In this document: in pieces, positions 1 through 6,116 of the stretch | Layout of the letters: each line of letters opens with the position of its first letter | Position numbering within the stretch: the first letter of the stretch is position 1 | Source: CAJPST01 sp041795785 | GTDB taxonomy: Bacteria; Pseudomonadota; Gammaproteobacteria; Enterobacterales; Pasteurellaceae | DNA length: 11,245 nt | NCBI GenBank assembly: GCA_041795785.1 | Contig: JBHBXR010000092.1 | Location: forward strand, 1-11,245 | Direction of reading: 5' to 3' | The notes under the pieces: generated by a model | What the model was told of the DNA's origin: nothing | What the model saw: the letters and a program-made list of their open reading frames with translations, nothing else | Database searches by the model: none | Program-made: the position numbers and the translations under genes

Positions 1-40
1 CCAACAAAACACCGATTAAAATTTTCATAGTTTTATTCAT
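1..40 (-). CDS. N-terminal fragment of a probably exported protein (cut by window edge)
   Basis: Reading leftward, an open frame starts with ATG at 40 and encodes MNKTMKILIGVLL before the window ends. A lysine followed by a run of hydrophobic residues is the typical beginning of a signal peptide or membrane anchor, but only 13 residues are visible, so no family can be named. I chose this start over the internal ATG at 28 because an AGAAGG ribosome binding sequence lies about 10 bases before it. A consensus CRP site lies about 100 bases upstream, so the gene is probably controlled by carbon source. Confidence 0.6.
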   Translation of the reverse strand, partial: MNKTMKILIGVLL

Positions 41-65
41 AGTTATACTGCCTTCTTAAAATTAC

Positions 66-94
66 GCGACTGCTTTTTATGAAGCAGTATGCGC
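66..94 (-). other. Hairpin in the 5' leader of the leftmost gene
   Basis: ACTGCTT (69-75) and AAGCAGT (82-88) form a perfect 7-bp stem with a 6-base loop. GCG (66-68) and CGC (92-94) could extend it after a small bulge. It lies about 30 bases before the leftward start codon, so it would fold in that mRNA leader if transcription starts upstream of it. There is no U-run, so it is not a simple terminator. Its role is unknown; it could affect translation or mRNA stability. Confidence 0.4.
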
Positions 95-134
95 TTAATA
101 TTTCACCTGTTCAAGCGCCATATAAACGATATTT

Positions 135-150
135 TGTGAGGTAAGTCACA
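135..150 (-). promoter_or_regulatory. CRP (cAMP receptor protein) binding site
   Basis: TGTGA-GGTAAG-TCACA matches both five-base half sites of the CRP consensus exactly, with the standard 6-base spacer. It lies between the palindromic repeat cluster and the leftward gene that starts at 40, so that gene is the natural target. No -10 box stands at an ideal class I or class II distance. A weak candidate is CATACT at 87-82 on the minus strand, so the mode of activation is not settled. Confidence 0.75.
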
Positions 151-198
151 GTTTTTAACTATGATTGAGTGGATTGATGGTCATCATTTGAAGAAGAA

Positions 199-207
199 AA
201 GTGCGGT
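199..207 (+). repeat. DNA uptake signal sequence (Haemophilus type)
   Basis: AAGTGCGGT is the exact 9-base core of the Haemophilus influenzae-type uptake sequence, followed by a pyrimidine-rich tail (CGGTTTT). These sites are scattered in thousands of copies in naturally competent Pasteurellaceae and bias DNA uptake towards relatives. This copy is single and intergenic. Confidence 0.9.
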
Positions 208-246
208 CGGTTTTGGGGGAGTTTTAATAATTTATAGAAAAAAACA

Positions 247-443
247 GGGTGTAATAAATTACGTCCTTAGATTGCTGACAAAGCTCATCTTTGAGAAATA
301 ACCTAGCACGAGCCGTGCTAGGTTCGTTAAGCCCAGCCCCACTGGGGCTGAACGGAAGAGCCGCAGAGCGACTAAGATTAAGTAATCCCTATACGGCTCG
401 TATAGGGTTTATCAACGCTCTGAGGGCGTAATAAATTACGCCC
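247..443. repeat. Palindrome cluster, candidate mobile or structured intergenic element
   Basis: This fills most of the second half of the gene-free stretch 41-452. Five compact dyads are visible. GGGCGTAAT/ATTACGCCC lies at 424-443, and a diverged copy of the same 20-mer lies at 247-266, so the cluster is bracketed by related palindromes. Between them are AACCTAGCACG-AGC-CGTGCTAGGTT (300-324), CAGCCCC-ACT-GGGGCTG (334-350) and CCCTATACG-GCT-CGTATAGGG (387-407). The last is enclosed by CAGAGCG (364-370) and CGCTCTG (416-422), giving a possible branched fold. A weaker dyad, CAAAG-CTCAT-CTTTG, lies at 279-293. The right palindrome ends 9 bases after the stop of the leftward M20 gene, so it would lie in that mRNA's 3' end. 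No long U-run follows. It could be REP/BIME-like, a MITE-like element or a structured 3' UTR. No coding sequence was seen in it. Confidence 0.6.
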
Positions 444-452
444 TTATGCTTA

Positions 453-1577
453 TTATTTTTCAAACAGTTTCTTAATTACCGCAAGCACTAAATTGCATTT
501 CGGCACGACGGAATCAATTACCAAATATTCTGTTTTGGCGTGCATATTGCCGCCGGTCGGACCTAAACCGTCGATGGTCGGACAACCGGCTGAGGCGGCT
601 ATGTTGCCGTCACTTAAACCGCCGGCATCAACCCATTTAATCGGCGTTTGTAATTCCTGCCCGACTTGATCGAAAACTTGTTTGATTTTCGGCAGGTGGA
701 TTTCATCAATCATCGGTGCTTCAACGTTAATCAGCTCTTTATTGGAAGTGACGCCTTGCACAAACGGATTTTCCAAAATGCGTTTTAAATGCCGTTCAAA
801 ATACTCCACTGAAGACGGTAATTTATAACGCATTTCGATAATTAACGAGGAATAATCCGCAATTACGTTGTGGGCACTGCCGCCGTTAGTCATAAAGCAG
901 TTGAAAGTATGTCCCGCATTAAAGTCATTTAATTTGGAAAATTCCACAATAAAATTGGCGGCTTCCACCAATGCCGAACGTCCGCGTTCCGGATGATTAC
1001 CGGCGTGAGCGGCAACACCGTGGAATTCCACTTTGTAAGTGATCATGCCTTTGCGGGTCGCCACCATGGAACCGTCTTCGCGCGCCGGTTCCATCACAAA
1101 GCAATACTTGGACTTGCGCGCATAGTCACGAATGCTTTCCTTCGCATACATAGAACCGATTTCTTCGTGGGAGTTCAGATAGATACCGATGTTGTAACGA
1201 CTTAAATCCAGTTCCTGCAATACATAAAAGGATAACAACGCCCCCGCTTTATCATCAATCACGCCGAGTGCATTGATATGTCCGTCTTGTCGTTTGAAAG
1301 GCACGTCTTTCCCCGTTCCCAGCGGGAAAACCGTATCCATATGAGCGACAAACAAAATATCGAATTGTTCCGTATTCGGATTATTGCTGATGAACAAAGA
1401 ATCCGTTACTTTATCCGAAGTCATCGGGATTTTTTGATACGCCAAACCCAAACTTTCCGCTTTGCGGATAAACCAATCCGCCACGCGATCAACGCCTTCA
1501 AGGGAGGACGTCGGGCTTTCAATGTCGGTGAGTTCTTTCAGTTCGGCAAGAAAAACGTCTAATTGTTCGTTACGCAT
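453..1577 (-). CDS. M20 family zinc metallopeptidase, carboxypeptidase G2-like
   Basis: The product is a 374-residue cytoplasmic hydrolase; no signal peptide is visible. Family hallmarks occur in order: HMDT (H79, D81), the bridging aspartate in GVIDDKAG (near 108), the catalytic glutamate pair HEE (138-139), a metal-ligand MEP glutamate near 163, the AAHAG motif of the lid/dimerisation domain near 190, and a late metal-ligand histidine in GGNMHAKTE (near 346). The layout resembles glutamate carboxypeptidase (CPG2) more than peptidase T. Known members release amino acids from peptides or N-acyl amino acids; the substrate here cannot be read off. An in-frame ATG lies five codons upstream (1592), but AAGGAG sits 7 bases before the ATG at 1577 and the extra codons contain that site, so I prefer 1577. 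It is the last gene of a yjiH-yjiG operon, 15 bases after yjiG, which suggests that the membrane pair handles its substrate or product. Confidence 0.85.
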   Translation of the reverse strand: MRNEQLDVFLAELKELTDIESPTSSLEGVDRVADWFIRKAESLGLAYQKIPMTSDKVTDSLFISNNPNTEQFDILFVAHMDTVFPLGTGKDVPFKRQDGHINALGVIDDKAGALLSFYVLQELDLSRYNIGIYLNSHEEIGSMYAKESIRDYARKSKYCFVMEPAREDGSMVATRKGMITYKVEFHGVAAHAGNHPERGRSALVEAANFIVEFSKLNDFNAGHTFNCFMTNGGSAHNVIADYSSLIIEMRYKLPSSVEYFERHLKRILENPFVQGVTSNKELINVEAPMIDEIHLPKIKQVFDQVGQELQTPIKWVDAGGLSDGNIAASAGCPTIDGLGPTGGNMHAKTEYLVIDSVVPKCNLVLAVIKKLFEK

Positions 1578-1592
1578 ATTTTCTCCTTGCAT

Positions 1593-2063
1593 TTAAACGA
1601 TAAAACGCATGAGCAACATGGCTAAATAAGCGTTAAGGATACAAATACCGAATAGCGCGGGATAATGTCTGCCCGGCACGCCTAATACGCCCAATACGCG
1701 TCCCATATATTGCACGGTGGAGCCGACTAACGCCATGCCCGGCAATAAAATCGCAATATGTTGCGCATTTAACGTGCCTTCCTGCACCAGTGCCACCAAC
1801 ACGCCTGCCGCACCGCCCCAACTCAAAAAGGCGGCTAAAAACACGGCAATGGATTCGCCCGGTAGCCCTAAGGGCGCCATAATGAAACCGACATACTCGC
1901 CCAAGAGTTTCAGCAAACCGGACGCGTTCAGAACATAAATAATCACAAATGCCATTAACACGTTCGGAATAGTACTGTGAATGGCGATATTCCAACCTTT
2001 TCGCGCACCTTCGATAAAAATATCGGTGATTAATTTTTTCTCACTGTTTACATTGTCGCTCAT
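1593..2063 (-). CDS. yjiG: YjiG-family inner membrane protein
   Basis: This is a 156-residue, very hydrophobic protein with about four or five membrane segments (roughly 25-50, 57-80, 83-97, 103-125 and 130-155). It carries the small-residue-rich stretches of the nucleoside-recognition/gate fold (for example FLSWGGAAG and LLPGMALVGSTVQYMG). Its length matches E. coli YjiG. Its start ATG overlaps the stop of the upstream yjiH by four bases (ATGA), indicating translational coupling and probably a two-subunit membrane complex. In E. coli, yjiH and yjiG precede iadA, an isoaspartyl dipeptidase; here a peptidase of another family takes that place. Transport of a dipeptide or an unusual amino acid is an inference; I know of no firmly established substrate. 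Confidence 0.8.
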   Translation of the reverse strand: MSDNVNSEKKLITDIFIEGARKGWNIAIHSTIPNVLMAFVIIYVLNASGLLKLLGEYVGFIMAPLGLPGESIAVFLAAFLSWGGAAGVLVALVQEGTLNAQHIAILLPGMALVGSTVQYMGRVLGVLGVPGRHYPALFGICILNAYLAMLLMRFIV

Positions 2064-2698
2064 ACTTCCGCCTCATCATCTTTAACAAATTTTTTCACAT
2101 ATAAACGCATAACGTTTGCGCCGATTATTTTGAAAATTAAAATCACACCCAGACACATGGCGATAGATACCGGTGCCAATGCGCCGGATGAATCTTTCAC
2201 CTGCAACAACGGGGCAAAGGAAGATAAAAAGTTGGTCAGTAATGCACCGGCACTGAATTGGAATGCGGAAAAAATCAGCAGCTCTTTATGTGTAATTTTT
2301 CCTTCGTTACGCAAAAATTTAGTGGTGGAACTGCCCGCATCAGTGCTTTGTGTACTTGCGATCAGCGAAATGGAACACACGCCGGGAATACCCATCAACG
2401 GTTTTAAAATCGGGCTTAACCATTTTGAAGCGGCAACCAATGCGCCGTAATGTTCAAAAATCGCCACGAACCCAAGCGCCAACATCACGCTCGGCACTAA
2501 GGTCAATGCAAATAGAAAACCGCCCTTGGCGCTGGTTCCGCCTGACGTTTTCAGCCACTCGGGAAATTGTCCGGTCAGTTTGCCGAAATCAAAGATCCCG
2601 CCCCATAAATCTTTGGCAAAACCGCCGAAGAAAATGATTGCGCACAATAAGGATATTGTGCCCGCAATCAGCATTTTCGGATTTACGTCTTCTTTCAT
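2060..2698 (-). CDS. yjiH: YjiH-family inner membrane protein
   Basis: This 212-residue membrane protein is the first gene of the leftward operon. Hydrophobic segments lie near residues 8-28, 58-82, 145-168 and 180-200. The polar loop STQSTDAGSSTTKF (about 115-128), followed by ITHKELLIFSAFQFSAG, is typical of the YjiH/gate-domain family. A TTG start at 2740 is possible, but AAAGGAG stands 6-7 bases before the ATG at 2698 and would be coding in the longer form, so 2698 is preferred. The stop overlaps the yjiG start. The two half-size gate proteins probably work together. A class II CRP promoter sits directly upstream. The biochemical function of the family is not established. Confidence 0.8.
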   Translation of the reverse strand: MKEDVNPKMLIAGTISLLCAIIFFGGFAKDLWGGIFDFGKLTGQFPEWLKTSGGTSAKGGFLFALTLVPSVMLALGFVAIFEHYGALVAASKWLSPILKPLMGIPGVCSISLIASTQSTDAGSSTTKFLRNEGKITHKELLIFSAFQFSAGALLTNFLSSFAPLLQVKDSSGALAPVSIAMCLGVILIFKIIGANVMRLYVKKFVKDDEAEV

Positions 2699-2743
2699 AT
2701 TTTCTCCTTTAAGATTAGTAATGTCATAAACTCTCGGCAAATC

Positions 2744-2786
2744 AATATACTATAAAAGATTAAAACAAACCGTGAGCTATTTCACA
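2744..2786 (-). promoter_or_regulatory. CRP-dependent class II promoter of the yjiH operon
   Basis: CGTGA-GCTATT-TCACA (2771-2786) matches the CRP consensus in nine of ten half-site positions. On the minus strand a -10 box TATATT lies at 2749-2744. A start site near 2737 would place the CRP centre at -41.5, the textbook class II geometry, and there is no good -35 box, as expected. The leader would be about 40 bases long. The same CRP site could also act at a distance on the divergent tyrosine phenol-lyase gene. Confidence 0.65.
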
Positions 2787-2829
2787 AAACGGAAAAGAAA
2801 CGGGGTTTTTTAAAACTCGTACAAAATCG

Positions 2830-2838
2830 ACCGCACTT
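2830..2838 (-). repeat. DNA uptake signal sequence
   Basis: ACCGCACTT is the exact complement of the Haemophilus-type core. It stands alone inside the divergent regulatory region, between the CRP and IHF-like sites. Confidence 0.9.
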
Positions 2839-2849
2839 TGGCGAACAGT

Positions 2850-2862
2850 AATCAAAATATTA
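2850..2862 (+). promoter_or_regulatory. Candidate IHF binding site
   Basis: AATCAA-AATA-TTA fits the IHF consensus WATCAANNNNTTR at every fixed position and lies in AT-rich DNA. It is about 220 bases upstream of the TyrR-like box and 65 bases from the CRP site. Integration host factor bends DNA by about 160 degrees, so it could bring the distal CRP site near the tpl promoter. Short degenerate matches occur by chance in AT-rich DNA, hence the moderate score. Confidence 0.45.
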
Positions 2863-3075
2863 TTGACATTGAAGTAACGAATAGAGGAAAACAGACTTAT
2901 AACTTTACGATATTTAAAAACTTATTTTTTTAACTAAAAAAAATAAAAATCACATCGCAAGCTATATTAAGACGCACCATACTACAGGCGATTTTTTAGC
3001 CGTTCAACCAATAAAAACTATAAATTTTTGCTTTATCTTTTCAGCCTGCAAAATTAAAAATTTCCGATTGAAGAA

Positions 3076-3093
3076 TGTAAATAATACTTTACG
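3076..3093 (+). promoter_or_regulatory. TyrR box upstream of tyrosine phenol-lyase
   Basis: TGTAAA-TAATAC-TTTACG matches the strong TyrR box TGTAAA-N6-TTTACA in 11 of 12 fixed positions. TyrR responds to tyrosine, phenylalanine and tryptophan. The box lies 111 bases before the tpl start codon, just upstream of a candidate promoter (centre near -53), where an activator would sit. Its place before a tyrosine-degrading gene makes a chance match unlikely. Confidence 0.8.
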
Positions 3094-3102
3094 ATTAACT
3101 CA

Positions 3103-3131
3103 GTGAAAGAGAGAGAACAAATAGTTATAAG
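3103..3131 (+). promoter_or_regulatory. Candidate sigma-70 promoter of tpl
   Basis: GTGAAA (3103-3108) and TATAAG (3126-3131) are separated by 17 bases and match the -35 and -10 consensus in four and five positions. Transcription would start near 3138, giving a leader of about 67 bases. The weak -35 box and the TyrR-like box 10 bases upstream fit an activated promoter. Confidence 0.4.
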
Positions 3132-3204
3132 AATTTGATATGTTCGTTCTTGGATTATCTTTCCGGACTAATCTTAATGTTAAATTTTTATGAGGACTTC
3201 AATT

Positions 3205-4581
3205 ATGAAAAACTATCCGGCAGAACCGTACAAAGTTAAAGTTGTTGAACCAATCGCAATGACTACTCGCGAACAGCGTTTAGAATATATGAAAAAAGCG
3301 GGTTACAATACATTCTTATTGAACTCTGAAGAAGTGTATATCGATTTATTAACCGACAGTGGTACTACTGCAATGAGCGATAAGCAGTGGGCGGGTTTGA
3401 TGATCGGTGATGAAGCCTATGCAGGTAGCCGCAACTTTATGCACTTGCAAGAAGTGGTCAGAGAATACTACGGTTTCAAATATGTTGTGCCGACCCACCA
3501 AGGACGCGGTGCCGAAAACTTACTTTCCACTATTATGATTAAACCGGGCGATTATGTGCCGGGCAATATGTACTTCACTACCACCCGCGCACACCAAGAG
3601 CGTAACGGTGCGACTTTTGCAGATATCATTATTGATGAAGCGCACGATTCCCAAATTAATTTGCCGTTCAAAGGTAACGTTGACCTCAATAAATTACAAA
3701 AATTAATCGATGAAGTCGGTGCGGATCGCATTCCTTATATCTGCTTGGCAGTGACCGTAAACCTTGCGGGCGGTCAACCGGTCAGCATGAAAAATATGCG
3801 TGAAGTAAAAGCGTTATGTAGCAAACACGGCATCAAAGTGATGTTCGACGCAACACGTTGCGTGGAAAATGCTTATTTCATCAAAGAAAGAGAGCCTGAA
3901 TATAAAGATGCGACCATTCGTGAAATCTTAAAAGAAATGATGAGCTATGCCGACGGTTGTACCATGAGCGGTAAAAAAGACTGCTTGGTAAACATCGGCG
4001 GTTTCTTATGTATCAATGATGATGATCTCTATCAACAAGCTTGTGAATTAGTCGTGCTTTATGAAGGTATGCCTTCATACGGCGGTCTTGCCGGTCGTGA
4101 CATGGAAGCCATGGCGGTAGGTATCACCGAATCCGTTGATTTCCACTACATTCAACACCGTATCGCGCAATGTTACTACCTCGCTGAAAAACTTGAAGCG
4201 GCAGGTGTGCCGATTGTAAAACCGGTCGGCGGTCATGCGGTATTCTTAGATGCGAAAGCGTTCTTGCCTCACTTGAAACAAGAAGAGTTCCCGGCACAAG
4301 TATTAGCCGCAGAGCTTTATATTGAATCCGGTGTTCGCAGTATGGAACGCGGCATCGTCTCTGCCGGTCGTGATAAAATTACCGGTGAAAACCACAAACC
4401 GAAACTGGAATTGGTACGCTTAACCATTCCTCGCCGTGTCTATACTTATGCGCACTTAGATCACGTTGCGGAAGGGGTAATTAACCTGTTCAAGAGACGC
4501 GACCAAATCAAAGGATTGAATATGGTGTATGAACCGAAACTGCTTCGTTTCTTCACCTCACGCTTTGAACCGAAAGCATAA
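3205..4581 (+). CDS. tpl: Tyrosine phenol-lyase (beta-tyrosinase)
   Basis: This is a 458-residue PLP enzyme that splits L-tyrosine into phenol, pyruvate and ammonium (reversible). Its length and near-continuous similarity fit Citrobacter tyrosine phenol-lyase (456 residues, numbered one lower). Key residues seen: Y72 and R101 at the active site, D215 and R218 in FDATR, and the PLP lysine K258 in SGKKD. Those that separate it from tryptophanase are also present: T125 in TTTRAHQ (Asp in tryptophanase) and R382 in SMERG, which recognises the phenol hydroxyl. The aromatic pair F449-F450 near the C terminus is kept too. An upstream ATG at 3190 is in frame, but GAGG lies 9 bases before the ATG at 3205, and family members begin with (K)NYPAEP, so 3205 is chosen. 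A tyrosine transporter follows on the same strand. It is probably induced through TyrR. Confidence 0.95.
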   Translation: MKNYPAEPYKVKVVEPIAMTTREQRLEYMKKAGYNTFLLNSEEVYIDLLTDSGTTAMSDKQWAGLMIGDEAYAGSRNFMHLQEVVREYYGFKYVVPTHQGRGAENLLSTIMIKPGDYVPGNMYFTTTRAHQERNGATFADIIIDEAHDSQINLPFKGNVDLNKLQKLIDEVGADRIPYICLAVTVNLAGGQPVSMKNMREVKALCSKHGIKVMFDATRCVENAYFIKEREPEYKDATIREILKEMMSYADGCTMSGKKDCLVNIGGFLCINDDDLYQQACELVVLYEGMPSYGGLAGRDMEAMAVGITESVDFHYIQHRIAQCYYLAEKLEAAGVPIVKPVGGHAVFLDAKAFLPHLKQEEFPAQVLAAELYIESGVRSMERGIVSAGRDKITGENHKPKLELVRLTIPRRVYTYAHLDHVAEGVINLFKRRDQIKGLNMVYEPKLLRFFTSRFEPKA

Positions 4582-4592
4582 TAAACGTTCAC

Positions 4593-4619
4593 GGGCATTG
4601 CTGTACGGCAATGCCCTTT
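4593..4619 (+). terminator. Hairpin after tpl, weak intrinsic terminator
   Basis: GGGCATTGC (4593-4601) and GCAATGCCC (4608-4616) form a perfect 9-bp stem with a 6-base loop, starting 11 bases after the stop codon. Only three T residues follow, so termination may be partial. It could stop most tpl transcripts while letting some read into the transporter gene, or protect the tpl mRNA 3' end. Confidence 0.6.
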
Positions 4620-4744
4620 GCGCTTAAAATATACAACGAAACGCGAGAAGATTATTCTTTACTGACATTGTTGTGATGTACTGTCAAACAAGACACTATT
4701 GCGCCTTTCATTTCCAACACTAATAAACTATAAGGAGATGTATC

Positions 4745-5959
4745 GTGAACAAAACATTAGGAAGTACCCTGCTCGTGTCAGGGACAATGATCGGTGCTGG
4801 TATGTTGGCGATGCCGCTGACTTCAGCCGGAATAGGTTTCACATTCACCGTTTTTCTTTTAATTGCACTATGGCTTTTTCTCACCTATAGTGCTTTGCTT
4901 TTTGTAGAGGTTTATCAAACCGCCGAACACGATGCCGGTATCGGTACATTAGCGGCGCAATATTTCGGTAAACCGGGACGCATTATCGCAACCACCGTAT
5001 TAATGGTGTTTTTATATGCGTTACTGTCCGCCTATGTAACGGGTGGCGGCGGAATTTTAGCGTCCACTTTGCCGACAATGGGCAGCCCTGAAGCCAGCGG
5101 GAAAATTTCTATTTTCCTGTTTACGGTCTTTTTCGGTGCATTTGTGGTCGTCGGCACTAATGTAACCGACGGCATTAACCGCATTCTGTTTTTCCTCATG
5201 CTGGCGGCACTGGCTTTTGTATTAATGCTGATGATGCCTGAAATTAAAATGGATAATTTGATGGCAATGCCGATTGATAACGCCTTACTCATCTCCGCCG
5301 CACCGATATTCTTTACCTCGTTCGGTTTCCACGGCTCTATTCCGGCGTTAAATAACTACTTACGTGGGGATGTTAAAGCACTGAGATACTCCATTGTCGT
5401 CGGCTCGCTCATTACGTTAATTGGTTATATCATATGGCAACTTTCCACTCACGGTGTACTCAGCCAAAATGAATTCTTACAAATTTTACAAAAAGATCCG
5501 ACGCTCAATGGCTTAGTGGAAGCGACTCGTCAAATCACCGGCAGTGAAATGATTTCAGGCACAGTGAAACTCTTCTCCGCCTTGGCATTGATCACCTCCT
5601 TCTTAGGAGTTGCCTTAGGTTTGCTGGAATGTGTGGATGACTTGCTCAAACGCTCGTTCAATATTTCCGCTAACCGCTTAACCCTCGGCGTATTAACTTT
5701 CCTACCGCCATTACTATTCGCATTCTTCTATCCAGAAGGCTTTATCTTGGCGTTAGGCTATGCGGGACAAATGTTTGCGTTCTACGCCGTTGTATTGCCG
5801 GCAGCCTTAGTTTGGAAAGCGCGCCAACAACATCCGAATTTGCCGTATCGGGTTTGGGGCGGCAACGGCGTGCTGTTATTTGCGGCTATTTTAGGTATTA
5901 TTATCGTCTCCATTCCGTTTGCTATCCAAGCGGGTTATTTACCGGCAGTGGTAGGATAA
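4745..5959 (+). CDS. tyrP: Tyrosine/aromatic amino acid:H+ symporter, TyrP type
   Basis: This 404-residue inner membrane transporter of the HAAAP family has about 11 membrane segments. The N-terminal GTMIGAGMLAMPL (13-25) is the family signature that lines the substrate site. ITFTSFGFHGS-like IFFTSFGFHGS (about 188-198), TSFLGVALGL and the late LTFLPPLLFAFFYPEGF also match E. coli TyrP closely, with the same length. It imports tyrosine with protons. The start is GTG at 4745: AAGGAG lies 7 bases before it, and the nearby ATG at 4738 is in another frame. It stands 163 bases after tpl, supplying that enzyme's substrate, as tutB does beside tpl in Erwinia; this protein looks closer to TyrP than to TnaB/TutB. 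No clear TyrR box was seen in the 163-base gap, so it may depend on read-through from tpl or on a weak promoter of its own. Confidence 0.9.
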   Translation: MNKTLGSTLLVSGTMIGAGMLAMPLTSAGIGFTFTVFLLIALWLFLTYSALLFVEVYQTAEHDAGIGTLAAQYFGKPGRIIATTVLMVFLYALLSAYVTGGGGILASTLPTMGSPEASGKISIFLFTVFFGAFVVVGTNVTDGINRILFFLMLAALAFVLMLMMPEIKMDNLMAMPIDNALLISAAPIFFTSFGFHGSIPALNNYLRGDVKALRYSIVVGSLITLIGYIIWQLSTHGVLSQNEFLQILQKDPTLNGLVEATRQITGSEMISGTVKLFSALALITSFLGVALGLLECVDDLLKRSFNISANRLTLGVLTFLPPLLFAFFYPEGFILALGYAGQMFAFYAVVLPAALVWKARQQHPNLPYRVWGGNGVLLFAAILGIIIVSIPFAIQAGYLPAVVG

Positions 5960-5975
5960 TAATTTCAACTGATAA

Positions 5976-5984
5976 AAGTGCGGT
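5976..5984 (+). repeat. DNA uptake signal sequence
   Basis: AAGTGCGGT lies 16 bases after the tyrP stop codon and is followed by the same CGGTTT extension as the copy at 199. It is not part of the paired terminator copies further on. Confidence 0.9.
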
Positions 5985-6059
5985 CGGTTTCCAAACAATT
6001 TTAAAACCGCTTAAACCTCACTTAACTTTGAATAGCGTTTTTTAAAATCCTCTAAAACT

Positions 6060-6096
6060 AAACCGCACTTTCTTTCAAAAGTGCGGTTTGTTTTTT
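6060..6096 (+). terminator. Terminator built from two inverted uptake sequences
   Basis: AAACCGCACTTT (6060-6071) and AAAGTGCGGTTT (6078-6089) form a perfect 12-bp stem with a 6-base loop. Each arm contains one exact uptake core (6062-6070 and 6079-6087). G and then six T residues (6091-6096) follow on the plus strand, making a strong rho-independent terminator for tpl-tyrP. On the minus strand the stem also lies just beyond the grpE stop and is followed by a shorter TTTT, so it may work in both directions. Uptake-sequence terminators of this kind are common in Haemophilus. Confidence 0.9.
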
Positions 6097-6116
6097 GTGA
6101 GTTTTATAGCGCTTGA

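Noticed and set aside
247..443. CRISPR array.
   Set aside because: The palindromes differ from one another, spacing is irregular and there are no uniform spacers or cas genes.
993..1562. Two rightward frames opposite the M20 peptidase gene.
   Set aside because: They lie entirely antisense to a gene with clear family motifs; the encoded sequences show no domain and no ribosome binding sites.
453..2698. A new defence or toxin system in the left half.
   Set aside because: The genes match known peptidase and YjiG/YjiH membrane families; no nuclease, toxin, phage or transposase features are present.
2893..2909. A second TyrR half site, TTTACG (2904-2909).
   Set aside because: The matching left half is missing at the required spacing, so it is not counted as a TyrR box.
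3140..3193. A 17-codon frame just upstream of tpl (ATG at 3140, TGA overlapping the tpl ribosome binding region), considered as a TnaC-like leader peptide.
   Set aside because: It has no Tyr, Trp or Pro codons of note, no ribosome binding site, and would start only a few bases after the predicted transcription start. Chance is likely.
3205..4581. Tryptophanase (tnaA) as an alternative identity.
   Set aside because: Thr in TTTRAHQ and Arg in SMERG are the tyrosine phenol-lyase residues, and the protein follows Citrobacter tyrosine phenol-lyase along its whole length.
4699..4890. A 63-codon frame overlapping the start of tyrP, including an ATG at 4738.
   Set aside because: The ribosome binding site is too close to that ATG, and the overlapping GTG-started frame encodes a full HAAAP transporter.
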